Shown: positions 20,808 through 34,840, counted from the first letter of the stretch. The stretch: 64,000 nt of DNA from Ziziphus jujuba (GCF_031755915.1 NC_083389.1:25729001-25793000); one strand, 5' to 3'. Numbers and translations: made by a program. The notes: generated from the letters alone by a model not told the origin.

Positions 20808-22199
20808 TTATCTCCACTCTTTTCTTGCCATAGCCTTATGGACATTGATTGGATCACTCAATGCCACATTACACCTTTCATAAATCTCATTAAGAGGTCT
20901 TGTGCCTCTTACACCATCACCAATCTCCAAATCAGCCCCTATGGAGATTTCTAGCTCATTCTCATCATATTCATCATCATGGGCAACACCTTCATCATTT
21001 CCTTGTTCCTCATCATTATCATGAGCTTCAAGCCGATTGTCTTCATCCATACTAGCGAACTCCTCCTTACTACAAACCCATTTAGCTTCCTTATCAACTT
21101 TCACATCTCTACTTATCACAAGTTTCTTGGTTTTCAAGTTATACACTCTATATCCCTTGGTCACATCACTATAGCTAACCAAGACACCAACTTGTGACCT
21201 TTCATTAAGCTTTCCTCTCTTCTCTTGTGGTACTAGGATGTAACAAATGCTTCCAAATACCCTTAGATGATCAAGAGAAGGCTTATATCCAAACCAAAGC
21301 TTAAATGGGGTTTTACTCCTCAAAGACTTGGAGTAAAGCCTATTTTGGATGTAGATGGATGTATTAACTCCTTCGGCCCAAAATTTCTTTGGCAAGCCAC
21401 TTTCAAACAACAAACATCTAGCCATCTCCATGATGGTACGGTTCTTCCTTTCACATACACCATTTTGTTGTGGTGTGTATGCTGTAGTGAATTGATGAAC
21501 TATACCATGATCCTTACAAAGTTGTTTGAAAGCCTCACTTGTGTATTCCCTACCATTGTTCGTCCTTAGCACCTTTATAGTGCAACTGGATTGATTTTGC
21601 ACTAACTTCATAAATTCTACAAACTTCTCCAAAGCTTGTGATTTTCTTTCAAAGAAATACACCCAACACATTCTTGAGTAATCATCAATGAAAGTTATGA
21701 AATACTTGCTGCCATTTAAGGATGGAACACTCATAAGACCACAAATATTCGAATGTATAAGTCCTAGCTTCTCCTTTGATCTCCAAGAACAAGATTGAAA
21801 TGCTAGCCTAGTATGCTTTCCTTTTTGACACACTTCACACACATGTTCTTGCTTCTCCACCAATGGCATGTCTCTAACAAGTTCATGTGTGCCTACCAAT
21901 GACTTAAAGCTAGCATGGCCTAGTCTTTAATGCCAAAGTTGAGAGGTGTTCTTAACTTTGGTGTTCAATGCAACCGATGCACCATTTTCATCCATATTCA
22001 ACCTAAAATTCTTATTCTTCATTCCAACACACATTAATTCATTTCCATGTGGATCAACTATAGTGCATGTCATGTTTGAGAAGTGTAATGCATATTTGTT
22101 CTCAAGCATTTGACCTACACTAAGTAAGTTCTCACATAAAGAAGGTACATAGAGAACATCATGGATAGTTTTGATACCTTTGGTGGTGTGTATCACCAC
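20808..22199 (-). pseudogene. Integrase region of copia element A
   Basis: Frames 22199-21927 and 21899-20808. The zinc-binding segment (LVEKQEHVCEVCQKGK) and core integrase with FIDDYSRMCWVYF and [11 protein letters not shown] are visible. The second catalytic Asp is Asn here (RTNNGRE versus RTDNGGE in element B), so even the preserved segment would be inactive. Confidence 0.85.
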
Positions 22200-22222
22200 A
22201 TCTCATTTGCCTTTCACTTCCA

Positions 22223-23300
22223 TCAAGGCTTCATTTCCAATTTTAACTTTGTTGTGGCTGCTCCTATCCAAGTTTGTGAACCACTCATGCTTGTGAGACA
22301 TATGGTGTGTTGCTCCACTATCAATGATCCATCTTTCATCATTCTTGATGCTACTAAAACAAGTAGCAACAAACAACTCTTCGGATTCACTATCACTTGC
22401 ATTATCTTTAGCAACATTTGCTTGTTGCTTATCTTTCTTGTTAGCCTTCCATACTCACTCCACATGACCCTTTTGTTGGCATTTATGGCAAAATGCATCC
22501 GGCCTCCACCAACACCTTCTTCGATGACGACCTTTCTTCTTGCAATGGTGACAAGGTTCATAGGACTTCCTCTCGGGTTTGCTAGTTTCACCTTTCTCCT
22601 TTATGACCTTAAGCTTGTTATTCTTTTGATTTTGTGTCTTTTGATGTTGTTTAGACAGAAATGCAGCCTCCATTGATTCTTCATGTCTAATCCTCCTCCT
22701 TTGCTCCGTAGCTTGCAAGGCATTCACCAACTCGGATAAGGAAATTTCATTTAGGTTCCTTAACTCCTCCAATGAAGATATCTTAGCTTCAAACCTCTCG
22801 GGCAAGGAGACCAACACCTTCTCCACAATCCTTTGGTCACTTAATCTTTCACCTAGCACCCTAATTTGATTCACCACATTAAGAAGCCTTGTGGTGAACT
22901 CCTCAACCGTTTCTTTGTCTTTCATCTTGGTAGTCTCAAACTCCCTCCTTAGGTTAAGGATTTGCATTTGCGTTGTCCTTGCACTCCCTTGGAGCTCATC
23001 TTGAAGTTTGTCCCAAGCTTCTTTGGCACTCTCACATGCCATTATCCTTGTGAAAATGGTATCACTAATACAAGAATGAATGGCGATGAGAGCCTTGAAA
23101 CCTTTAGCCAATTCCTCCTCATGGTGCTTGATTTGGTTGACCGTTGCCCCTTGTCTCAAAGGCTCGGGTTCTTGGGGATTTATGGTGACCTCCCAAAGAC
23201 CATAAGCCTTCAAGTAGGCTTGCATCTTGATACTCCAAATGTCGTAGTTCACCCCATTGAAGATAGGAGGAGAAGGAGTTGAAAAACTTGAAGAAGCCAT
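22223..23300 (-). pseudogene. gag and protease region of copia element A
   Basis: gag starts at the ATG at 23300 (MASSSFSTPSPPIFNGVN) with a typical copia gag core (WDKLQDELQGSARTTQMQ). Two CCHC-type knuckles follow near 22590-22460, the first altered (CHHCKKKGRHRRRC has Arg-His where element B has His-His). The protease DSG region is reached only in other frames at 22350-22223. Confidence 0.85.
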
Positions 23301-23419
23301 GTGAATGTTGCTTTCGAGTATGAAGGAATATGAAAATATATTTGTGCTTTCAAGTATCTCTTCACTCTCAAGGAACGAACCAGCCCACAAACCTCATAAA
23401 TCTCACAAAAATGTGCCTT

Positions 23420-23431
23420 GCTTTGATACCA
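23420..23431 (-). promoter_or_regulatory. Primer binding site of copia element A
   Basis: The minus strand reads 'tggtatcaaagc', the initiator Met-tRNA primer site with one change (G to A) relative to the intact 'tggtatcagagc' in element B. Confidence 0.85.
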
Positions 23432-23434
23432 CTT

Positions 23435-24428
23435 TGTTGGGGTGAGAAGGTTATGACCAAGAGCAAGCTAGCTTGAAGTGTTAGCAACAAGCAAGCTTTT
23501 GGTGATGCTCTTCGGAATGGTTGTGTGTTAGTTGTGTTTTTAGGTTTTGGTTATGGTGTTTTCTGGTTTTTAGGGTTCCTAGAGTGTTCTAAGGTGTTGA
23601 AGAAGAGATGAGAAGAAGGGGACAACGTTGGCTTTTGAAAATAAGGCTTAGATGTGTAGCCATTTCATTCATTTTACAATATAAGCTTGAAATTACAATT
23701 AGTTCACACATGCCAAGCATGAGAGCTTACAAAATGAGTAAAGTATTCGAAATTTAAAAAGTAAAATGGTCAACACCTAAATTTTCATACACAAAAGAGG
23801 TAAAAACCAGCTGCAACATGTCTATTCCTATTGTTTAACTAGTTTGGGTAAACAATCAAACTAGCTTCACCTACTTAGTTCCCCTTTGTATCTACTTATG
23901 AAACTTGGTTTGAAGCATCCTTAGTCATCAATATATATTTTTCCAACAGCTATGAAAGTTCTGGAACCGGATCATGGGCCAAACAGCTCCAAAACTGACC
24001 CATACTCTGCATACTGGGCCCATCAGATATAGCAATTTATTTGGAATAGAAAATGGACTTTTACATGTCATTTTGACTTGAACTTTGAACCATAGTCCTA
24101 TATGTATGTATGTAGACATCCCTCAAAATTTCAGCCCAAAAATCCATTTGCAACCTAAAATATAAGATAAATAGTGGAACTATGTTGCTGGAAATTATGA
24201 ATCCAGCACCATAGGCATTTCAAGCATAACATTCCTACTCTTTTGTGCATAATTTTGCCTATACTATTGCATACATAACTTAGGCACAAAACATTATCAA
24301 AATATACCTTGCATCAATTAAAAACATACAAAAAATATAAACTCATAAAAGGAAAGTATTTGATACCAAGGTGTGCATGCTAGCCGGTGACATACACCAT
24401 CAAGTGGCAAAATTGCCACACTTCAACA
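23435..24428 (-). repeat. 5' LTR of copia element A
   Basis: 994-bp LTR beginning 'tgttggggtgagaagg' and ending 'cacttcaaca' on the plus strand. Compared with the left LTR it lacks about 40 bases near 23826 ('tctattcctattg'). Confidence 0.9.
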
Positions 24429-24528
24429 AATTTTGGATTCATTCCAAGTATATAGAATGTGCTAATGATTCAAAACTCATTTTTATTCTTTTTTTTTTAA
24501 GAAAAAAATAGAAATAATCCATTAAAAT

Positions 24529-25549
24529 TTATGCGAAATGCTTTTTTATTTCTAGAATGTCCAATATATGTTTAATATTTTCTATGCAAAAATATTCCAT
24601 TTTCATAAGGTCTTGTTCATTGTTATTCAAAAGGTCTAATAATGTATGTATATTGGACCTTTTAAGGAAATTATACACCCTGGGGTGCAATTCTAATTGG
24701 TCAATAAAAATAGATTTCAATGCTATTTCGTTTTGATTTTTACGTGGTTTAGCCAATCTATCATGAAAAGTAAAAGGGGGTAAAGTAACTTTGTGTTAGT
24801 TTTTTTCTAAATGGAAATTTATAGTTTTTTTCTAAATGGAAATTTTCTTCTTCTGCATGTAAAAAGGGAATAAATAAATCAGTCGAATTCTAGGAAGCCT
24901 CATGAATTGCTTCTTTATGAGTTAAACTTCCATTTGTCCATATTTCGAGAAAAAGTATCTATTGTTTTTCATTCCCATTTGCATAAGAATGCATACTATG
25001 ATTGGCATTTCAAACAGGCATGAATACAGCATCTATAGGATAACTTCCATCTTGAAAGTTATTTGGCATTTTTATATTATACCCGTGATGCCTTTCAAGT
25101 TGTAATTCAATACACAAATTAGTTCGTTCCGTTAGGTTCGCTATAGGCTGTGTATTATCCATGATTTCCACCAAAGGTGGTGAGATGATGTCTTGAGCAG
25201 TTACATATCGGGGACCTTTGACATAAATAGATGCATCACAAGTTCCATAAAAATTACTTCTTAAAACAATTTCTTTCAAACTCATTAAAATTTCATGTAC
25301 AGATTCTTTAATACCCACTATGGTGGAATATTCATGCGGTATTTTATCAAATTTTGCATGTGTGATACATGTTCCTTCTATTTCTCCAAGCAAAGCTCTT
25401 CGCATCACAATGCCTATTGTATCGGCTTGGCCTTTCATAAGTGGAGCCAGAATAAAGTGTCCATAATAAAGACGCTTACTATCTACTCTTGATTCAACAC
25501 ACTTCCACTACAATGTCTTAGTAGATACTGTTACCTTCTCATGAACCAT
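24529..25549 (-). pseudogene. rpoA: rpoA pseudogene
   Basis: Alpha subunit of the plastid-encoded RNA polymerase, usually about 330-340 residues. The start at 25549 reads MVHEKVTVSTKTL followed by TAG (normally Gln), then [14 protein letters not shown]. The N-terminal assembly domain is largely open at 25438-25010 ([20 protein letters not shown]). The C-terminal domain is open at 24756-24529 ([20 protein letters not shown]). Stops and a deletion in the middle (about 24780-25010) break the gene. First gene of the minus-strand rpoA-rps11-rpl36-infA-rps8-rpl14 cluster. Confidence 0.9.
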
Positions 25550-25614
25550 AGTAATACTATTTAATCAGATCATTGATTTATTTATTTCTCTTGAAATATC
25601 TTCAATGTTTATTT

Positions 25615-26024
25615 TTATACATGTCTTTTTTTAGGAGGTTTGCAGCCATTATGTGGCATAGGGGTTACATCTCATATGAACTTAACAGTAGACCACTTCT
25701 ACGAATAGCTCTTAATGTCGCATCTCTTCCGAGATCGGGGCCTTTTATGATGACTTCTGCCCATTGTATACCTTAATCCGCTACTGTCCGAATAGCATTT
25801 CCCACTGCAGTTTAAGCAGTAAATGGCATCCCTTATCTTGTACCCTTGAATCCACAAGTACAGGTAGAAAACCACGAAATTACCCGACCCCTTACATCTG
25901 TAATAGTAGTATTGTTGAAACTTGTTTGAACATGAATAACTTCCTTTTGTATTCTACATGCATTTTTACATGAACCAATACATCTATTCTTACCTGAACC
26001 AGTTCTTGGTATAGGTTTTGCCAT
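25615..26024 (-). pseudogene. rps11: rps11 pseudogene
   Basis: Ribosomal protein S11, normally about 138 residues. The start at 26024 reads [18 protein letters not shown], the family N-terminus, and keeps [11 protein letters not shown]. Stops replace residues after GFKGTR and after PFTA (CGA and CAA-type codons turned to TGA or TAA), and one more stop follows before the conserved MPHNGC-like end. The end KPPKKRHV and TAA is at 25615-25617. Confidence 0.9.
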
Positions 26025-26160
26025 ATGTTATCATCTCATAAATATAAGTCAGAGATATATGGATATATCCATTTCATGTCAAAACAGATCCTTTATTTTT
26101 ATTTCTATATTTGTACAACAGTTCCTTTGAATTTATAGAGTCCTTTTTTGTTTAGAAAGA

Positions 26161-26274
26161 TTCTCCTTGTCTTTGTTTATGTCTCGGGTTGGAACAAATT
26201 ACTATAATTCATCCCAGCCTATGGATCAGTCGACATTTTTCACAAATTTTACACACAGAGGCTTTTATTTTCAT
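26161..26274 (-). pseudogene. rpl36: rpl36 pseudogene
   Basis: Ribosomal protein L36, a 37-residue zinc-ribbon protein. It starts MKIKASVCKICEKCRLI at 26274 and keeps its C-X2-C pair and the end CSNPRHKQRQG. A TGA stop replaces an Arg/Gly codon in the middle, and the normal stop codon at the end is lost (Gly is followed by Glu). Confidence 0.85.
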
Positions 26275-26388
26275 ATTTCATTCCTTAACTTAATTCTAAC
26301 TTTCTTTATTGGTAGAAAATAAGTTGCTTGAAATTTTTAACTTAAAATTGTATACCCCAAAAATGAATGTTAAAATTGAAAAAACCAT

Positions 26389-26623
26389 CTAATCATTGGA
26401 ATCTTTTTTCGGAGTCTATAAACTATACGTCCGTTGGTTGAATCATAACGACTTGCTTAACTTTTGCTTCAATTTTCTCGTCATATACTTATAAAAAAAC
26501 TACTTATAATTGTTCCTGAAACATAATCTAGAATCAGATTTTCATTATCTAAACGAATTGAAACTATACCATTGGGCAGTCATGCAGTAATTCAACCTTC
26601 ATGAATCCTTTTTGTTCTTTCAT
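26389..26623 (-). pseudogene. infA: infA pseudogene
   Basis: Plastid translation initiation factor 1, normally 77 residues. The start ATGAAAGAACAAAAA is at 26623; the OB-fold protein can be followed in several frames through SIRLDNENLILDYVSGT to RRIVYRLRKKDSND-like residues and the TAG at 26389. Several indels and stops break it. infA has been lost from the plastomes of many angiosperms, including most rosids, so its presence limits the possible donor lineage or the age of transfer. Confidence 0.8.
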
Positions 26624-26745
26624 TTTAGGTCAAACTCCTTGAGGTATCAACTAATACGGGAGGGGTGATATTAGAAAACAGCCCTTTCGCTTTTTTTTTT
26701 TCTACAAATGTGAAAGCTCTGCATATAATTCACATATCAGAAGGA

Positions 26746-27152
26746 TTACCATATATAACACAAAAGTTCTCCACCAATTTCTTCTAATCGAGCCTTTTTG
26801 TCTGTCATTGTACCCCGAGAAGTAGAAAGAATTACAATCCCCATTCCGCCTAAAATTCTAGGAATTCGTTGTTAGTTAGAATATATTCGTAGACTAGGCC
26901 GACTGATATATTTTAAATTTAAAACAGCCTTATATGGTCCTTTCCTATTCCTTCTATGTCGTAGGGTTAAAACCAAAAAATCTTTGTTGTTTCCCTGATG
27001 TTTCCGCATGTTTTCAATAAAACCTTCACGTAAAAGGATTTTAACAATGTTTTTAGTAATGTTAGTAGATGGTATTTGAACTGTTCTTTTTTTTTATTCA
27101 TGTCATCATTTCGTATAGAGGTTATTATGTCATCAATAGTGTCTTTATTCAT
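26746..27152 (-). pseudogene. rps8: rps8 pseudogene
   Basis: Ribosomal protein S8, normally about 132 residues. Starts MNKDTIDDIITSIRNDDM at 27152. After the first third the frame shifts, but the RNA-binding C-terminal part ([18 protein letters not shown] in another frame) and the end LCYIW with TAA at 26746 are recognisable. Confidence 0.85.
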
Positions 27153-27384
27153 GATAAACTCAGATTATTATTGTACTCGAATTTTCACACAGTCAGCATG
27201 CTCTTTTTCTATTTTTCTTTATTTTTTAATTATGAATTCTTAAAGGCATATACATGAGACACAACCAATCTACTACTAATAATAAATCTCAATTTACTAA
27301 ATAATCTCAATCAATTTCAATTAAATACTCAATTAAATATTATAACTATTTTAATTATATTAATTATGTTATGGTATCTTCTTA

Positions 27385-27549
27385 TTATACTTTGGGTTCT
27401 AATGAAACTATTTTAGTGAAATTTAACTGTCTTAATTCTCGAGCGATAACACTAAAAATTCAAGTTCCTTTTGGATTTCCTTCTTGATCAATAACAACCA
27501 CAGCATTGTCATCATATCGTATGATCATACCAGTCTCACATTTGAATTC
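27385..27549 (-). pseudogene. rpl14: rpl14 pseudogene, 3' part
   Basis: C-terminal third of ribosomal protein L14: [19 protein letters not shown], then a stop in place of Arg (GT-stop-IF), then VIARELRQLNFTKIVSLEP and TAA at 27385. Cut from its 5' part by a solo LTR; the duplication is 'aattc' here and 'agttc' on the other side. Confidence 0.85.
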
Positions 27550-28682
27550 TGATGCAAATCCGCATGAACCCCGTACAACCGACAACCCGCTGGGGTCCTC
27601 ACCCGATACGGATGAAGACAGGGCCGATCACTAGGGCTCAAGTTAAGAGTTTTAAGGACAACCTTGTTGCCTTTATCCATGGAGTAATTCATTCTCAAGG
27701 GGGTTTGTCCATACCCGAAGACCCAAGACCTGTTTTGAGCATACAAGTGGTGGAAGTCAATACGGACCCGGGTAACAGTTTTGGTGCATTTATGGAGTTT
27801 GGGCAGCATGAAATGGTTCTAATGCTTCATGGATTCAATATATATGTCTAATAGGTCATGGAATCAAGTCAAGGTAGCTTCAAAGGCAACCAAAAAGGGG
27901 CTGCACGCATGGCATGACAAATTGGCTGGTTTTGCTGTATTACCTGCTGACTTTACTGCATTTTACTGAGTTGGCTTTTTTTCTTTCCTCCAGGCAAGGG
28001 CAACGTGTGGGGCTCCATGGAAATTGTACTTGGCATCCTACAAAGCATATGGACTCTGATTTGAGCTTAAATTGGTCGAAGATTGGTCAAAGTCAACTTA
28101 ATCAAAAAGATAGTATTTTAGTTTCCTAATTTGATTTCTACCTTTTGTTTTAGGAAATTACCTTTAAATTTTGGTTTTTATTTGTTTATTTGCTGGAAAA
28201 ATAAGTTTAGGAAAGTTATTATTTTTATTATTTCTTTGTAAATTAATTAATTTCTAATTCAAAATAAAGGAATTAATTAATCAAAATTAGATTAGGAAAG
28301 GAGATAGAAAATTTGGGCACATCAGGAAACAACAAGCATGGCCGGTTTTCCCTTTTGTTTTTAGGGTTTTATTTTGTTTTATTTTAGCCTATAAAAGGGC
28401 TTGTTTTTAAGAAAGAACACACCATTAATAATGTTAAGAATTTATTTTGTGAGATTGCATCTCTCTTTGTTCTTTTGAACACCTAAAACACCATTAGTGA
28501 ATAAGTATTTTAGTTTGACTTATCAATAGGCCTTCCATCACCTATTGTGGCATCTTCATTATGTACTAAGGTTTCTAATCACAGGTTGGTTAGGGGTCAA
28601 GGTTACCATTATAACTTCAACATAATTAGATCCGGGCTAATATAGTACGGGTTTAGGCGCAGGTCGTCCTAGGTTCGTATCA
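27550..28682 (+). mobile_element. Solo gypsy LTR in rpl14
   Basis: 1,133-bp solo LTR in plus orientation, from 'tgatgcaaatccgc' to 'ggttcgtatca'. Flanking 5 bp are 'aattc' and 'agttc', one mismatch. Its sequence is closest by eye to the LTRs of element 2. Positions 27552-27851 carry the LTR-read pol tail ([33 protein letters not shown]), open for 99 residues. The hairpin at about 28245-28290 is present with mismatches. Confidence 0.85.
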
Positions 28683-28888
28683 AGTTCTTTACAAGTATGT
28701 ACAATTACAGCTTTGATCACTTCTGATCGTTCTAGAGGTGTATTTGGTACTTCTTCCTTCATTACAGAAACAATAATGTCACCAATATGAGCATATCATC
28801 GATTACTAGCTCCTATGATTCGAATACACATTAATTCTCTGGTTTCGCTGTTATCCACTGCATTCAACTGGCTTTGAGGTTGAATCAT
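28683..28888 (-). pseudogene. rpl14: rpl14 pseudogene, 5' part
   Basis: N-terminal two thirds of L14, starting [14 protein letters not shown] at 28888. It keeps the conserved [13 protein letters not shown], then a TGA (normally Arg), then [14 protein letters not shown] and AVIVHTCKE, where the LTR cuts it. Plastid rpl16 should follow upstream but does not. Confidence 0.85.
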
Positions 28889-29017
28889 TTTTTTATTTGT
28901 TTTTTCAATTAACACAAAGGGCGAAGTAAAAAAACCAAAAAAAAGAAATGTTGTTTGTTCAAAACAAAAAGGGAAACCTGCAATTGGTTTTTTTTTTTAA
29001 TCTAAAAAACCTTTTCT
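28889..29017 (+). other. Junction between NUPT blocks II and III
   Basis: A/T-run-rich DNA. On its left is the leader of rpl14; on its right psaA begins abruptly about 70 codons into the gene. rpl16 and rps3, the normal neighbours of rpl14, are absent. The exact breakpoint cannot be placed by eye. Confidence 0.7.
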
Positions 29018-31064
29018 TTTGGAAGAGATCGCTTGAAAAGTATTTAGTGCCCATTTCGGCCAACTCTCTATCATTTTTCTTTGGCTGAGTGGTATGTATT
29101 TCCACGGTGCTCATTTTTCCAATTATGAAGCATGGCTAAGCGATCCTACTCACATTGGGCCTAATGCCCAGGTAGTTTAGCCAATAGTGGGTCAATAAAT
29201 ATGGAATGGTGATGTAAGTGGTGGTTTCCAAGGAATACAAATAACTTCTAGTGTTTTTTTAGCTTTGGCGAGCATCTGGAATTGTGAATTACAGCTCTAT
29301 TGTACTGCAATTGGTGCATTGGTTTTTGCAGGCTTAATGCTTTTTGCTGGTTAGTTCTATTATCACAAAGCTGCTCCAAAATTGGCTTAGCTCCAAGATG
29401 TAGAATCTATGTTGAATCATCATTTAGGGCTATTAGGACTTGGGTCTCTTTCTTGGGCAGGGCATCAAGTACATGTATCTTTACTGATTGATCAATTTCT
29501 AAATGTTGGAGTAGATCCTAAAGAGATTCCACTTCCTCATGAATTTATCTTGAATCAGGATCTTTTGGCTTAACTTTATCCCAATTTTGCTGAGGGACCA
29601 ACCCCTTTCTGAACCTTGAATTGGTCAAAATATGCGAAATTTCTTACCTTTTATGGAGGATTAGATACAGTACCCAGGGGTCTATGGCTGATCGATGTAG
29701 CACACCATTATTTAGCTATTGCAATTCTTTTCCTAATAGTAGGTCACATGTATAGTATCAACTGGGGCATTGGTCATGGCATAAAAGATATTTTAGAGGC
29801 TCATAAAGGCCCATTTACTGGCCAGGGTCATAAAGGTCTATATGAGATCCTAACAATGTCATAGCACGCTCAATTATCTATTAACCTAGCTATGTTGGGC
29901 TCTTTAACCATTGTTGTAGCTCACCATATGTATTCGATGATACCTTTTCCATATCTAGCTACTGACTATGGGACACAACTTTCATTATTCACACATCACA
30001 TGTGGATTGTTGGATTTTCTCATAGTTGGTGCTGCTGTGCATGCAGCCATTTTTATGGTAAGAGACAATGATCCAACTACTCGATACAATGATCTATTAG
30101 ATCGTGTCCTTAGACATCGCGATGCAATCATATCACATCTCAACTGGGTATGGATATTTTTAGGCTTTCACAGCTTTGGTTTGTATATTCAGAATGATAC
30201 TATAAGCGCTTTAGGCATCTCGAATATATGTTTTCAGATACTGCTATACAATTACAACCCATCTTTGCTCAATGGATACAAAACACCCATGCTTTAACAC
30301 CTGGTGCAATGGCCCCTAGTTTAACAATAAGTACCAGTTTAACTTGGGGGGTGGTTATTTAGTGGCCATGGGCGGCAAGGTTGCTTTGTTACCTATTCCA
30401 TTAGGAACCGCCAATTTTTTGGTACATCACATTCATGCATTTACGATTCATGTGATGGTGTTGATACTTTTGAAAGGTGCTCTATTTGCTCGTAATTCAC
30501 GTTTGGAACCAGATAAAGCAAACCTTGGTTTTTGTTTCCCATGTGATGGGCCTGGAAGTGGGGAACGTGTCAAGTATCCACTTGGGATCATGTCTTCTTA
30601 GGGCTATTCTAGATGTATAATTCAATTGCGGTCCATTTCAGTTGGAAAATGCAGTCAGATGTTTGGGGTAGTATAAGTGATCGAGGAGTGGTAACTCATA
30701 TCATAGGAGGTAACTTTGCGCAAAGTTTCATTACAATTAATGGGTGGCTCCACGATTTCTTATGGGCACAGGCATCCTAGGTAATTCAGTCCAATGGTTC
30801 TTCATTATTTGCATATGGCCTTTTTTTCCTAGGTGCTCATTTTGTATGGGTTTTTAGTTTAATGTTTCTATTCAGCAGTCGTGGCTATTGGCAAGAACTT
30901 ATTGAATCCATCGTTTAGGCTCATAATTAAAAGTTGCTCTTGCTACTCAGCCTAGAGCCTTGAGCATTGTCCAATGACGTGCTATAGGAGTAACCCATTA
31001 CCTTCTGGGTGGAATTGCCATAACATGGGCATTCTGCTTAGCAAGAATTATTGCAGTAGGATAA
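29018..31064 (+). pseudogene. psaA: psaA pseudogene, 5'-truncated
   Basis: Photosystem I reaction centre protein A1, normally 750 residues. Begins at about residue 70 ([21 protein letters not shown]) and runs to the end ARIIAVG with TAA at 31062. Many stops, mostly TAG or TAA replacing Trp or Gln codons, break it; open pieces include [35 protein letters not shown] and [14 protein letters not shown] (the Fx iron-sulphur loop region). It precedes psaB with about 25 bases between, as in plastids. Confidence 0.9.
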
Positions 31065-31089
31065 TGGCTAGGAGGATTTGAAAGGCATT

Positions 31090-33217
<2,128 letters not shown>

Positions 33218-33351
33218 TTCTTTCTTTTATGTGTTGCATTATCCTAGAAAATATTATTTCTTTCGGTGGAAAAGGGGGACTACCTTCTTATATTTCTACG
33301 TCTAGGATCCGACTTGTATCATTGAAACTAAACTAATAGGAATTGACCATT

Positions 33352-33641
33352 ATGGTAAGAAAAACTTTGATTCAGACGGAGAAGACGAGGCAAAAATTGG
33401 AACAAAAATATCATTTAATTCGTTGATCCTAAAAAAAAGAAATAAGCAAGGTTCCATCGTTGAGTGAAAAATGGGAAATTCATGGAAAGTTACAATCCCC
33501 ACACCGTAATAGTGCACCTACATGCCTTCATTGATGTTGTTTTTCAACACAAACTATCGAGACTTCGGTCTATCTAGACACAAACTTCATGAAATGGTTT
33601 ATACATCTTTGTTGCCCGGAGCAACAAGATCGAGTTGGTAA
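33352..33641 (+). pseudogene. rps14: rps14 pseudogene
   Basis: Ribosomal protein S14, normally 100 residues. Starts MVRKTLIQTEKTRQKLEQKY at 33352. The RRSS segment has become R-stop-S-stop (CGA to TGA and TCA to TAA), and a later Arg (CGA) is also TGA. The end [10 protein letters not shown] is frame-shifted from [10 protein letters not shown]. It follows psaB and precedes trnfM, the normal order. Confidence 0.9.
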
Positions 33642-33801
33642 GGATTAAACTATCTCTTCGTTTTTCTATTCATTTCAATGATCGATGATCCTAGAGGGGC
33701 CCTTTACCATTCTGTATAAATGGGCTATCCTATTTGTACAGATATGGTTGAGGGGTGCATACAATCCTTGTTTTCCCATTAGTTCCCACTCATCTTTTCA
33801 T

Positions 33802-33875
33802 CGCAGGGTAAAGCAACTTGGTAGCTCGCAAGGCTCATAACCTTAAGGTCACGGGTTTAAATCCCATCTCTGCAA
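33802..33875 (+). tRNA. trnfM-CAU: trnfM-CAU (plastid-derived copy)
   Basis: 74-base initiator methionine tRNA. The anticodon loop 'ctcataac' with CAT is intact, and the T-arm 'gggtttaaatccc' pairs. Against the usual plastid sequence it has about six changes, nearly all C-to-T or G-to-A; the acceptor stem still pairs (A4-T where G4-C is usual). In the nucleus it is a relic, but it could still fold. Confidence 0.8.
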
Positions 33876-34030
33876 ATTTTAGGTTTGATTTTGTTAATTT
33901 GTTAACTAGTAATTAATTATCGTTTTTCTTTGGGAGCGGGAGAAAAAGAAAGGGGGATAGAACCAATATACTATTGTGATAAACTTTACTTAATCATTTA
34001 TTCTATTAACTTAAATGCATTAAGTTATTA

Positions 34031-34087
34031 ATCGAACCCACATCTTCTCCATGGCAAAGAGAAATTTTACCATTCGACTATATCCGC
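34031..34087 (-). pseudogene. trnG-GCC: trnG-GCC fragment
   Basis: On the minus strand the glycine tRNA starts 'gcggatatagtcgaatgg' and retains the anticodon GCC ('ctttgccatgg') but breaks off in the T-arm after 'gggttcgat'; the final 14 or so bases are lost. The opposite strand to trnfM is as in plastomes. Confidence 0.8.
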
Positions 34088-34561
34088 ATCTTTTTTTCCG
34101 TTCCTGATACGTAATGTATAGATTATATTGGAGCAGATCTAGGCCAAATACTCTCTTTCATTTTTATATTTTATGTTATTTATAGTATATATAATTATAT
34201 ATATAATATAATTTTATATAATTTTAAAATTTATCATATTATGATATATTGTGAATAAAAAAATAAATAACATTTTTTTTGTTTATATATCTTATTATAT
34301 ATTTATATATTATATTTTATTTCAATATAATATTTGTTTATATAGTTTATATATAATTTATAATACATATTTATTTCATATTTATATAACAAAATTTACA
34401 AAACAAATACACAAATACAATAAGCTTGACCCTTCCCTCTAATTTTTAGAATTTTTTTCTTTATTTGTATTTTATTTGTGGGGCTTATATAGAATTTTAA
34501 TAAGTCTCACAACCTGAAAGAATTCAGGGAGGGGTCAGTTGTAGACCTAAAGTGAATAGGT
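34088..34561. other. trnG-psbZ spacer, AT-rich
   Basis: Very AT-rich plastid spacer with many short 'tatata' and 'ttatat' repeats at 34170-34390. I see no gene. Confidence 0.65.

Positions 34562-34840
<279 letters not shown>

Larger units (their letters stand above)
18292..24428 (-). mobile_element. Ty1/copia LTR retrotransposon A, decayed
   Basis: 6,137-bp element, minus sense, inserted in the petD-rpoA spacer with a 5-bp duplication 'aattt' (18287-18291 and 24429-24433). LTRs are 1,030 bp (left) and 994 bp (right). Order gag-protease-integrase-RT-RNaseH places it in Ty1/copia. Its proteins are about 90% or more like those of element B (55970-62081) by eye, but the frame is broken in at least six places. 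The terminal TG of the left LTR has become TT. Confidence 0.9.

Noticed and set aside
22161..22676. 171-residue plus-strand frame over copia element A
   Set aside because: It is antisense to the gag-protease region, rich in Cys, Leu and Phe, as expected for a complement of coding DNA. The same shadow appears in element B on the opposite strand.
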